A DNA stretch of 64,000 nucleotides from an uncultured Lachnospiraceae bacterium (GTDB taxonomy: Bacteria; Bacillota; Clostridia; Lachnospirales; Lachnospiraceae): contig CAJURH010000001.1 in assembly GCA_910588775.1 (NCBI GenBank), positions 131,254 through 195,253 on the forward strand, in the 5' to 3' direction. The notes under the pieces were generated by a model, which was not told the DNA's origin, searched no databases, and worked only from the letters and a program-made list of their open reading frames with translations. Below are positions 49,832 through 57,685 of this stretch, in pieces. Every line of letters begins with the position of its first letter. Position 1 is the stretch's first letter. Position numbers and translations under genes: made by a program.

Positions 49832-50665
49832 ATGGACAGGTTTTATGTGATTACAAATGAGGAAAAAGACAAAGATATGCATGTGGCTGGCCAGATTGCC
49901 GCATATCTGAAAAGGAGAGGGATCGCTTGCGGCGTACAGAAGCTATCCCAGAGGGCCATGCGAATCCCACTGGACATCCAGTGCATCATTGTGCTGGGCG
50001 GCGACGGGACGCTTCTGCAGGTGGCCAGGGAGGTGGTGGATACAGGCATTCCGCTATTCGGCGTAAATATGGGCACGCTGGGGTACCTGGCGGAGGTGGA
50101 CAGGCGTGGGATTTTCCCGGCGCTGGATAAGCTTTTGCAGGACGAATATGAGGTTGAAAAGCGTATGATGCTTCAGGGAACCGTATATCACGGGGATCAG
50201 GTGACAGGCAGGGGAATCGCTTTAAACGATATTGTCATTGGACGGGAAGGACCGTTGCGGGTTATTTGTCTGCGCAATTATGTCAATGGCGAATATCTCA
50301 ATGAGTACAAAGCGGACGGAATCATTGTGGCTACGCCCACAGGTTCCACAGGCTACAGTTTGTCCGCGGGTGGTCCTATTGTGGCGCCAAAAGCCCGTAT
50401 GACGGTGATCACGCCGCTGGCTCCCCACACTTTAAATTCCAGAAGCATTATCCTGCCGGGGGACGACGTGATCACGGTGGAAATCGGTGAAGGGCGCCAT
50501 CAGGCGCCGGAAGAGGCCATGGCCACCTTTGACGGGGACATATCCGTTTCCATGGTGACGGGGGATCGGATTGTGATCGAGAAGGCGCAGGCCAGCGTGG
50601 GGATTATCAAAATGAGCAATCTTAGTTTTGTGGAAGTCATGCGTCGGAAGATGAGCGGCCAATAA
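49832..50665 (+). CDS. nadK: NAD kinase
   Basis: The product is 277 residues. GGDGTLLQVAREV (about residues 51-63) is the catalytic GGDGT motif; NMGTLGYLAEVDRRG and GSTGYSLSAGGPIVAP are further hallmarks. It phosphorylates NAD to NADP with ATP or polyphosphate. Its position between tlyA and argR is the conserved Clostridia order. The ATG is 12 bases after the tlyA stop, with AAGGATAAGA as a fair site. Confidence 0.94.
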   Translation: MDRFYVITNEEKDKDMHVAGQIAAYLKRRGIACGVQKLSQRAMRIPLDIQCIIVLGGDGTLLQVAREVVDTGIPLFGVNMGTLGYLAEVDRRGIFPALDKLLQDEYEVEKRMMLQGTVYHGDQVTGRGIALNDIVIGREGPLRVICLRNYVNGEYLNEYKADGIIVATPTGSTGYSLSAGGPIVAPKARMTVITPLAPHTLNSRSIILPGDDVITVEIGEGRHQAPEEAMATFDGDISVSMVTGDRIVIEKAQASVGIIKMSNLSFVEVMRRKMSGQ

Positions 50666-50685
50666 CGGGCGCAAAAGAGGTGGGT

Positions 50686-51147
50686 ATGAAGCTGGACAGG
50701 CATAGGAAAATTGTGGATTTAATTCAGGAATTTGAGATTGAAACCCAGGAGGAGTTGGCCCGCCGGCTTCACGCGGCCGGGTATGCGGTCACGCAGTCCA
50801 CCATATCCAGGGATATTCGGGAGCTGAATTTGAAAAAGGCAGTGAACCGTCAGGGAAAACTGGTCTATGTGTCGGAGAAAATCCGGGACGGGGAGGCCAG
50901 TGAACGGTATGCCAGGATCTTGAAAGGGGCCTTTGTATCCATGGACGCAGCCCAGAATATCCTGGTGGTGCGAACCGTGCCCGGCATGGCTATGGCGGCG
51001 GCAGCCGTCTTGGATGAACTGGACTGGGAAGAGGTGCTGGGCTGTATTGCAGGGGATGACACGATTATGTGCGTGGTAAGAAGCGAAAGACATTGCCGTA
51101 CAGTGATGGAGCGACTGCGGTCGGTTCTTGATGGAATGGAGGCGTAG
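50686..51147 (+). CDS. argR: Arginine repressor
   Basis: The product is 153 residues. The N-terminal winged helix spans residues about 5-60 (QEELARRLHAAGYAVTQSTISRDIRELNLKK), and the C-terminal hexamerisation and arginine-binding domain has VVRTVPGMAMAAAAVLDEL and CIAGDDTIMCVV with the Asp-Asp arginine site. It controls arginine biosynthesis and catabolism operons. The ATG at 50686 has AGAGGTG; a GTG at 50680 lies inside this site. No obvious ARG box lies within the window's intergenic DNA. Confidence 0.93.
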   Translation: MKLDRHRKIVDLIQEFEIETQEELARRLHAAGYAVTQSTISRDIRELNLKKAVNRQGKLVYVSEKIRDGEASERYARILKGAFVSMDAAQNILVVRTVPGMAMAAAAVLDELDWEEVLGCIAGDDTIMCVVRSERHCRTVMERLRSVLDGMEA

Positions 51148-51156
51148 AACACAAAG

Positions 51157-52848
51157 ATGCTAATAAATTTACATGTGAAGAATCTGGCTCTGATACGGGA
51201 AGAAGAGGTGGAGTTTCAGTCGGGGTTAAATATTCTCACTGGGGAGACTGGCGCGGGAAAATCCATTTTGCTGGGTTCCATTCAGTTGGCTCTGGGCGGG
51301 AAGATGTCCAGGGAGATGATACGGGAAGACGCGGATTATGCTCTGGTGGAGCTGACTTTTCAGGTGGAAGATCCCAGAATCCGGCGGGAACTGGAGGCGC
51401 TGGGAGTCTATCCAGAAGACGATCAGATCTGGATGTCCAGGCGGATGGCTGGCAAGAGAAGCACGAACCGCATCAACGGGGAGACCTGCACAGCCGCCCA
51501 GATGCGCGCGGTGGGGGCATTGCTTCTGGATATTCATGGGCAGCATGAGCACCAGTCTCTTTTAAACCGGAAACGGCAGTTGGATATTCTGGATGAATAT
51601 GGCAAGGAAAAGATTGAGCCGATAAAAGTGCAGACGGCAGCCGCATACCAGGCGTACCAGAAGTTGGCCAAGCAGATGTCTGGGGATCAGATGGATGAAG
51701 AACAGCGAAAGAGAGAGGTTTCTTTCCTGGAATTTGAAATCCGGGAGCTTCAGGAGGCCAATCTGCAGCCAGGAGAGGACGAAGAGTTGGAGAAACAGCA
51801 CCGGAAGCTGAGCAATGGAAAGCGGATTCTGGAGACGCTGAACCAGGTGCATATGTGCACCGGATACGACGACGCGGGCGGAGCCGGGGACAGGCTTGGA
51901 CAGGCGCTGCAGCTTCTTGGCGGCATTGTGGACCTGGATGAAGACTTGGAGCCCATGGAAGAATCACTTACGGATTTGGACGGCCTGCTCAACGACTTTA
52001 ATCGGGAGCTGACGGATTATCTGTCTGAGTGGGAGTTCGACGAAGAAGAGTATTATCAGCTGGAAAAGCGGTTGGATCTAATCAATCATTTAAAGTCAAA
52101 ATATGGAAATTCTGTGGAAGAAATCCAGAAATACCAGAAAAAACAGGAACAGCGACTGCAAAAACTTCAATCCTACGAAGAATATAAACAGGAATTGGAG
52201 CAGAAACTAGCAAGACAAAGAAAAAAGCTGGATGAACAGTGCAAAATTTTGAGCAAATACCGGATGGAATACGCAAAACAGTTGGAGAGGCAGGTGCAAA
52301 CGCAGCTCACAGACCTGAATTTTCTGCACGTGGACTTCGCCATAGAATTTACCCAGCAGGGATATACGTCGGGTGGCGCGGACCAAGTGGAGTTTATGAT
52401 TTCCACCAATCCTGGAGAGCCCAGGAAACCTTTCGGTAAAGTGGTCTCCGGCGGTGAGCTTTCCAGGATTATGCTGGCGATTAAGACGCTTCTGGCGGAT
52501 AAAGATCAGATTGAGACCTTGATTTTTGATGAGATTGACACAGGAATCAGCGGCCGTACCGCGCAGAAGGTTTCCGAGAAAATGGCGTACATCGGCGGCC
52601 AGCGCCAGGTGATCTGCATTACGCATTTGCCCCAGATTGCCTCTATGGCGGACGCTCATTATTCCATAGAGAAGAAACAGCAGGACGCGGACACATTCAC
52701 GTCCATACGTCTGTTGGATGCAGAGGATTCGGTAAAAGAACTGGCCAGACTTTTAGGCGGCGCGGAAATCACAGAGCGGGTTTTGGAAAGCGCCAGAGAG
52801 ATGAAAGATTTGGCAGACCAACAAAAAAATTCAAGATTGAAATTATGA
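51157..52848 (+). CDS. recN: DNA repair protein RecN
   Basis: The product is 563 residues of the SMC-like family. Walker A GETGAGKS is at residues 29-36, a long coiled coil runs from about 160 to 370, and the signature VVSGGELSRIMLAIKTLLA plus Walker B FDEIDTGISGRTAQ lie near the end. RecN acts at DNA double-strand breaks in recombination repair. It is the last gene of the block, followed by a strong terminator. Nothing is truncated. Confidence 0.95.
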   Translation: MLINLHVKNLALIREEEVEFQSGLNILTGETGAGKSILLGSIQLALGGKMSREMIREDADYALVELTFQVEDPRIRRELEALGVYPEDDQIWMSRRMAGKRSTNRINGETCTAAQMRAVGALLLDIHGQHEHQSLLNRKRQLDILDEYGKEKIEPIKVQTAAAYQAYQKLAKQMSGDQMDEEQRKREVSFLEFEIRELQEANLQPGEDEELEKQHRKLSNGKRILETLNQVHMCTGYDDAGGAGDRLGQALQLLGGIVDLDEDLEPMEESLTDLDGLLNDFNRELTDYLSEWEFDEEEYYQLEKRLDLINHLKSKYGNSVEEIQKYQKKQEQRLQKLQSYEEYKQELEQKLARQRKKLDEQCKILSKYRMEYAKQLERQVQTQLTDLNFLHVDFAIEFTQQGYTSGGADQVEFMISTNPGEPRKPFGKVVSGGELSRIMLAIKTLLADKDQIETLIFDEIDTGISGRTAQKVSEKMAYIGGQRQVICITHLPQIASMADAHYSIEKKQQDADTFTSIRLLDAEDSVKELARLLGGAEITERVLESAREMKDLADQQKNSRLKL

Positions 52849-52865
52849 TATTATCACATACTATG

Positions 52866-52897
52866 AGAGTGTACACGAGGCTGTACGCTCTTTTTTT
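52866..52897 (+). terminator. Rho-independent terminator after recN
   Basis: AGAGTGTAC (52866-52874) pairs with GTACGCTCT (52883-52891) with one G-U pair, and a T7 run follows. It separates the housekeeping block from spoIVB. Confidence 0.85.
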
Positions 52898-52916
52898 CAA
52901 CTTCTGATGAAGGGAT

Positions 52917-54149
52917 GTGTGTGATAAAGTGAGCCGAAAAAGCAAATATAGAAAAATTCTATGGATGCTGGTGTTTCTATGCACGGCGCTTTTTGCCTGC
53001 ATGGGATATTATGAGATGAGGGATGTTCTGCCGGATCAGGTCAGCATTGTAGAAGGGGAGCAGGAAAACTTTCTGGAACAACTGGAAAGACCTTGGCTGA
53101 CCCTGGATGACGCTATACCAGCCTCTGGCCGGGAGAGTTTCACCCTGCATTGCAGTCTGTTTGGCGCCATACCTCTCAAACAGATCAAGGTCCAGGTGGT
53201 GGAGCCCACGGATATTTACGTAAGCGGCAATACGGTGGGCGTCTATATGGAAACACAGGGCGTGCTGATTATTGACAGTGGGGAGATTACCGGGGAAGAC
53301 GGACTGAACTATCAGCCGGCGAAAAATCTGGTGCAGCCGGGGGATTATATTGTAGCCATGAACCAGGAGCAGGTGGGGAACAAACGTGAGTTGATTCATA
53401 AGATACAGACTTGCGACGGAAGTTCCGTGGAACTGTCTCTTCTTCGCCGGGGCGAGGAGATTCAGATGGCCCTGGACCCTATTGTGGACGAAATGGGGGA
53501 CTACAAATTGGGCATATGGGTTCGGGATAACACCCAAGGAATCGGGACCCTCACATATATGGACCAGGACGGGAATTTTGGCGCGCTGGGCCACGGCATC
53601 AGTGATGTGGATACAGGCGAGCTGATGCAGATCAAAAACGGGGATTTGTACAGAGCGCAGGTGATGGGCATTCATAAAGGGACGAAGGGAAGCCCTGGGG
53701 AACTGTCCGGGCTGATACGGTATGACAATTCCAATATTATCGGGAAGATTTCCAAAAACGGCGAGAATGGCATCTACGGCAGTCTGGACCCTCAGTATGC
53801 CCAGAGCTTAAGTTTTCAACCTGTGGAAGTGGGATATAAGCAGGAAATGGAGCTGGGAGAGGCCAGCATCCTGTGCAGTGTGGACGGAAAAGTGGAGGAA
53901 TACCAGGTGGAGATCACCAGCATCGACCTAAACCATCCAGACACCAATAAGAGTTTTGTGTTAAAAGTGACGGACCAGAGGCTATTGGAAAAGACCGGGG
54001 GAATCGTCCAGGGCATGAGCGGAAGTCCGGTTCTCCAAAATAAAAAGATTGTCGGCGCAGTGACCCATGTCTTTGTGCAGGACTCGACGGGCGGATACGG
54101 GATTTTTATTGAGAATATGCTGAAAAATAATAAAGATTATGCAATGTAA
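52917..54149 (+). CDS. spoIVB: SpoIVB peptidase, sporulation checkpoint protease
   Basis: The product is 410 residues. A transmembrane anchor (KILWMLVFLCTALFACMGYY) lies near the N-terminus, a PDZ-like domain spans about 105-190, and an S55 peptidase domain follows. The catalytic triad is His226 (LGHGISD), Asp353 (KVTDQRL) and Ser368 (GMSGSP), each ten residues less than my recollection of B. subtilis SpoIVB (His236, Asp363, Ser378), which supports this start. SpoIVB is secreted from the forespore and cleaves SpoIVFA to release SigK processing. A GTG at 52917 is used; a GTG at 52929 is possible because the ribosome-binding site is close. Confidence 0.93.
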   Translation: MCDKVSRKSKYRKILWMLVFLCTALFACMGYYEMRDVLPDQVSIVEGEQENFLEQLERPWLTLDDAIPASGRESFTLHCSLFGAIPLKQIKVQVVEPTDIYVSGNTVGVYMETQGVLIIDSGEITGEDGLNYQPAKNLVQPGDYIVAMNQEQVGNKRELIHKIQTCDGSSVELSLLRRGEEIQMALDPIVDEMGDYKLGIWVRDNTQGIGTLTYMDQDGNFGALGHGISDVDTGELMQIKNGDLYRAQVMGIHKGTKGSPGELSGLIRYDNSNIIGKISKNGENGIYGSLDPQYAQSLSFQPVEVGYKQEMELGEASILCSVDGKVEEYQVEITSIDLNHPDTNKSFVLKVTDQRLLEKTGGIVQGMSGSPVLQNKKIVGAVTHVFVQDSTGGYGIFIENMLKNNKDYAM

Positions 54150-54160
54150 AATGTGTGTAT

Positions 54161-54177
54161 TGTCGAAAATTGTTGAA
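54161..54177. promoter_or_regulatory. Two 0A-box-like sites upstream of spo0A
   Basis: TGTCGAA at 54161-54167 is an exact Spo0A box, and TGTTGAA at 54171-54177 is one mismatch away. They lie about 150 bases before spo0A, fitting autoregulation. The promoter itself is not clear. Confidence 0.6.
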
Positions 54178-54323
54178 CGAAAATAAGGTATTTCAGCTAT
54201 TTTGCTGTTGATTGTCGGGATTAATTCAGTCATAATGAGTTTATGTGCAGAAGCCATTGAGAGGAATGCGGGGCTGGATAGTTTCTGGACGAGAGAAATA
54301 TAGAGACGTTAGGAGGAGCATCT

Positions 54324-55148
54324 ATGGAAAAGTTAAACATTGCTATTGCCGATGATAATGAGAAAATGGTAGAAATACTGGCGAAAATGATTGATGAAGA
54401 CAAGGATCTTCAGTTAGTCGGAAAAGCAAACAATGGAGAAGATATCTGTAATATTATCCGGGAGAAGCAGCCGGACGTAGTGCTGCTGGATATCATTATG
54501 CCAAAAGTGGATGGGCTGTCTGTAATGGAGCGGATCATCCATGATAAAGATATGAAAAAACAGCCGTCATTTATAATTTTGTCTGCAGTGGGACAGGAAA
54601 GGATCACGGAAGACGCATTCAATCTGGGTGCGGATTATTATATGTTAAAGCCCTTCGACAATGGGCTTTTGCTGGACCGCATTAAACATGTCAGGCAGAC
54701 GGCGCAGCGCCGAGGCAAAGAAGTACAGAAGATCAATGCGTACGAAAGCTCCAGCCATTACATGGAACGGAATTTAGAAAGCGATGTAACGCATATTATC
54801 CATGAAATTGGCGTTCCGGCGCATATTAAAGGATATCAATACCTGCGCGACGCCATTATTTTATCGGTAAGCGACCAGGAGATGCTCAATTCCATAACGA
54901 AAATTCTGTATCCGACCATTGCAAAGAGACATCAGACAACGCCCAGCAGAGTGGAGCGCGCCATACGCCATGCCATCGAGGTGGCATGGAGCAGAGGGAA
55001 AATGGATACCATAGACGAGTTGTTTGGATATACTGTCAGCAACGGTAAAGGAAAACCCACGAATTCTGAATTCATAGCCTTGATCGCGGACAAAATAAGA
55101 CTGGAATATAAAAATCAGACTTTCCATAGTGTGGAAAGTAGGATATAA
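54324..55148 (+). CDS. spo0A: Stage 0 sporulation protein A, master response regulator
   Basis: The product is 274 residues. The receiver domain has Asp10, Asp11 and the phosphorylated Asp56 (VVLLDIIMP), then Thr/Ser and Lys (LKPFD). The C-terminal effector domain with the Spo0A HTH begins about residue 155, including HEIGVPAHIKGYQYLRDAI and TTPSRVERAIRHAIEVAW. Phosphorylated Spo0A starts sporulation by binding 0A boxes. AGGAGG lies before the ATG. spoIVB-spo0A is the conserved order in Firmicutes. Confidence 0.97.
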   Translation: MEKLNIAIADDNEKMVEILAKMIDEDKDLQLVGKANNGEDICNIIREKQPDVVLLDIIMPKVDGLSVMERIIHDKDMKKQPSFIILSAVGQERITEDAFNLGADYYMLKPFDNGLLLDRIKHVRQTAQRRGKEVQKINAYESSSHYMERNLESDVTHIIHEIGVPAHIKGYQYLRDAIILSVSDQEMLNSITKILYPTIAKRHQTTPSRVERAIRHAIEVAWSRGKMDTIDELFGYTVSNGKGKPTNSEFIALIADKIRLEYKNQTFHSVESRI

Positions 55149-55190
55149 TAGGAGCGAGAAATAATTTCGTTTTGCTAAGGAGGATATGGG

Positions 55191-56636
55191 ATGAAGAATA
55201 TATTGTTTGCCACGTCAGAAGCCGTGCCGTTTATTAAGACAGGAGGGCTGGCAGACGTAGCGGGAGCGTTGCCCAGATGTTTTGACAAGCGTTATTTTGA
55301 CATTCGGGTGATTCTGCCAAAATACATGTGCATTCCCGACGAATGGAAATCAAAGATGGAATATATCACCAATTTCTATATGGATTTGGGTTTCCGCAGT
55401 TGCTATGTGGGAATCTTCCGTATGGAATACAATGGAATAACGTTCTATTTTATTGACAATGAATATTATTTCAGCGGACCGAAACCGTATGACCAGGCCC
55501 CGTGGGATTTGGAGAAGTTCGCATTTTTTTCAAAAGCGGTATTATCTGTCTTGCCAGTAATTGACTTTCGTCCCCATATCATTCACTGCCATGACTGGCA
55601 GACGGGCCTTGTGCCTGTCTATCTGCATGACACTTTCCAGCAGGGAGAATTTTTCCGCGGCATCAAGACAATCATGACCATACATAATCTGAAATTTCAG
55701 GGAGTGTGGGATGTGTCTACCGTAAAGAGCATAACAGGATTGCCCAAATATTATTTTACAGCGGATAAGTTAGAAGCGTATAAAGACGCCAACTATCTGA
55801 AAGGTGGAATTGTATACGCCGACGCTATTACCACCGTGAGCCGCACCTATGCGGACGAAATCAAGATGCCTTTCTACGGGGAAGGGCTTGAGGGGCTTTT
55901 GTGCGCCAGAACCAACAGTTTGCGCGGGATCGTAAATGGCATCGATTACGATGAATACAACCCGGAGACAGACTGCCATATTGTAAAAAACTACAATGCC
56001 AAAACTTTCCGCAAGGAAAAGGTGAAAAACAAAATCGCGCTGCAAAAAGAACTGGGGCTGGAGGAAGATCCCAAGAAGATGATGATCGGCATCGTTTCTC
56101 GTTTAACGGACCAGAAAGGGTTCGATCTGATTGCTTATATTATGGATGAGCTGTGCCAGGACGCCATTCAACTGGTGATTTTGGGCACAGGGGAAGAACG
56201 CTACGAAAATATGTTCCGTCATTTCGACTGGAAATACAGAGGCAAGGTTTCGGCCAATATCTATTATTCGGAACCGATGTCCCATAAGACCTATGCATCC
56301 TGTGACGCATTTCTGATGCCGTCGCTTTTTGAACCCTGTGGCTTGAGTCAGCTTATGAGCCTGCGGTATGGGACGGTGCCTATTGTGCGGGAGACGGGAG
56401 GCTTAAAAGATACGGTGGAACCTTACAATGAGTACGAGAGCAGAGGCACAGGATTCAGCTTTAGCAATTACAACGCCCATGAGATGCTGGGCGTGATAAG
56501 GAACGCGGAGCGGATTTACTATGATAAGAAACGAGAGTGGAATAAGATCGTGGACCGTGGGATGGCCGTGGACTTCTCCTGGAACAGCTCAGCCAGGCAA
56601 TATGAGGAAATGTATAATTGGTTGATTGGTGAATAA
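55191..56636 (+). CDS. glgA: Glycogen synthase (ADP-glucose)
   Basis: The product is 481 residues, a GT5 enzyme. The ADP-glucose binding motif KTGGLADVAGALP is at residues 16-28, with HDWQTGLVP, GIVSRLTDQKGFDLI and the retaining-glycosyltransferase region SLFEPCGLSQLMSLRYGT. It builds alpha-1,4-glucan from ADP-glucose. No glgC or glgB lies nearby. AAGGAGGATATGGG precedes the ATG. It may serve storage glycogen for sporulation, an inference from its place after spo0A. Confidence 0.93.
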   Translation: MKNILFATSEAVPFIKTGGLADVAGALPRCFDKRYFDIRVILPKYMCIPDEWKSKMEYITNFYMDLGFRSCYVGIFRMEYNGITFYFIDNEYYFSGPKPYDQAPWDLEKFAFFSKAVLSVLPVIDFRPHIIHCHDWQTGLVPVYLHDTFQQGEFFRGIKTIMTIHNLKFQGVWDVSTVKSITGLPKYYFTADKLEAYKDANYLKGGIVYADAITTVSRTYADEIKMPFYGEGLEGLLCARTNSLRGIVNGIDYDEYNPETDCHIVKNYNAKTFRKEKVKNKIALQKELGLEEDPKKMMIGIVSRLTDQKGFDLIAYIMDELCQDAIQLVILGTGEERYENMFRHFDWKYRGKVSANIYYSEPMSHKTYASCDAFLMPSLFEPCGLSQLMSLRYGTVPIVRETGGLKDTVEPYNEYESRGTGFSFSNYNAHEMLGVIRNAERIYYDKKREWNKIVDRGMAVDFSWNSSARQYEEMYNWLIGE

Positions 56637-56714
56637 AATCACCGGGTCGTGGCACACTAACAGGGCAAATCAAACGTCTGCTCTGGCAGGCGAAAAATAG
56701 TCAGGAGGTGTACC

Positions 56715-56900
56715 ATGACAAATATCACAGAATTGGATTTACAGAATCTGCGTCACTTGATTGGCGGATTTGAGGTCACCCATTGTAAAATGCAGGGCTA
56801 TGCGGAACAGGCGCAAGATCCGCAGATTAAACAGTACTTCCAGAAATCAGCCCAGTCAGCTATGCAGAGCAAACAGCAGCTTCTGCAGTTCTTACAGTAG
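56715..56900 (+). CDS. Small spore-coat-like protein, CotF-related
   Basis: The product is 61 residues, helical, with LRHLIGGFEVTHCKMQGYAEQAQDP in the N-terminal half and a Gln-rich C-terminus (MQSKQQLLQFLQ). It looks like the N-terminal half of CotF-family spore coat proteins and is followed 13 bases later by a second such protein. AGGAGGTG precedes the ATG. Function as coat or coat-associated protein is inferred from this pairing and the sporulation context. It is short but well conserved in style. Confidence 0.7.
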   Translation: MTNITELDLQNLRHLIGGFEVTHCKMQGYAEQAQDPQIKQYFQKSAQSAMQSKQQLLQFLQ

Positions 56901-56912
56901 GAGGGATCGGAC

Positions 56913-57173
56913 ATGTTAGATGAAAAGACCATGGTAGTAGATACGTTGACGGCAGTGAATGGTGAGCTGCTGCGCTATTCAGAGATGATCACACAGACAG
57001 GCAATTCACAGTTGAAACAGACATTGAAGCAGATCCGTAACCAGTGTGAAATGTCCCAGGAAGAGATCTACAACATCGCCAGGGAGAAACATTACTATGT
57101 GCCCGCGGCGGAAGCGAAAGCGGACGAAATCAGCCATGTAAGGTCCGTCCTGACACAACAACCGATGGTATAG
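56913..57173 (+). CDS. Coat F domain protein
   Basis: The product is 86 residues with the coat F-type helical hairpin: MVVDTLTAVNGELLRYSEMI and NSQLKQTLKQIRNQCEMSQEEIYNIARE, ending with YYVPAAEA. Coat F proteins are found in spore coats of Bacillus and Clostridia. It pairs with the 61-residue protein upstream as a split CotF-like unit, with GGAGGGA in the short gap. It is probably expressed late in sporulation, though no sporulation-type promoter is clear. Confidence 0.8.
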   Translation: MLDEKTMVVDTLTAVNGELLRYSEMITQTGNSQLKQTLKQIRNQCEMSQEEIYNIAREKHYYVPAAEAKADEISHVRSVLTQQPMV

Positions 57174-57237
57174 GAATAACAACAGCCTGCCCTACAGATG
57201 TGGGGCAGGCAAAAAAATGAAAAAGGTGGAGATACAT

Positions 57238-57660
57238 ATGATTAATCAAATAGCGGTGGTGGTAAAAAATAAACCAGGGAGCCTGCGGCACATTACCAGC
57301 CTTCTGGCTGAAAACCATATCAACTGCCTGTGCATTTCTACATACGATGCACCGAACTTTGGCATTCTTCGGATGATTGTGGATGATTTCGACAAATGTT
57401 ACAAGGTTCTGGAAGAGCATGGACAGTTGGTGATGAAGGATCGGGTAATTGCCGTTCCCATGGAAGATAAAGCCGGATTTATGGACCAAATTCTAAGAGA
57501 CATTGAGGAGGCGAATATTAGCATTGACTGTCTGTACTCTTATATCAGCGCACGCTTGCAATCAGCCGTATTAATTTTCCGCGCGGAGGACATTGAGGAG
57601 ACGGAGAGCGTTCTGGCGAAGAAAGGGTATTCGGTTATTCGAAATGTGACGGAACTGTAA
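57238..57660 (+). CDS. Tandem ACT domain protein, third copy without a ligase
   Basis: The product is 140 residues with two ACT domains, very like the products at 14841 and 16661: INQIAVVVKNKPGSLRHITSLL, FGILRMIVDD and AVLIFRAEDIEETESVLAKKGY. No paaK gene lies beside it. The ATG at 57238 has AAGGTGG; an upstream ATG at 57217 starts inside the leader and lacks a site. It may control the ligases in trans or another amino-acid enzyme; this is inference. Confidence 0.85.
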   Translation: MINQIAVVVKNKPGSLRHITSLLAENHINCLCISTYDAPNFGILRMIVDDFDKCYKVLEEHGQLVMKDRVIAVPMEDKAGFMDQILRDIEEANISIDCLYSYISARLQSAVLIFRAEDIEETESVLAKKGYSVIRNVTEL

Positions 57661-57685
57661 AACAGATGATAGAAAGGAATGTTTT

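Noticed and set aside
52858..52864. CATACTA, an exact SigG -10, before spoIVB
   Set aside because: No -35 (TGAATA-like) at 17-18 bp, and the predicted transcript would start inside the recN terminator stem. The SigG dependence of spoIVB is plausible but not shown here.
57185..57210. Perfect 8-bp hairpin GCCTGCCC/GGGCAGGC between coat F and ACT genes
   Set aside because: Followed by A's rather than T's on the coding strand, so it is not a standard terminator; role unclear.
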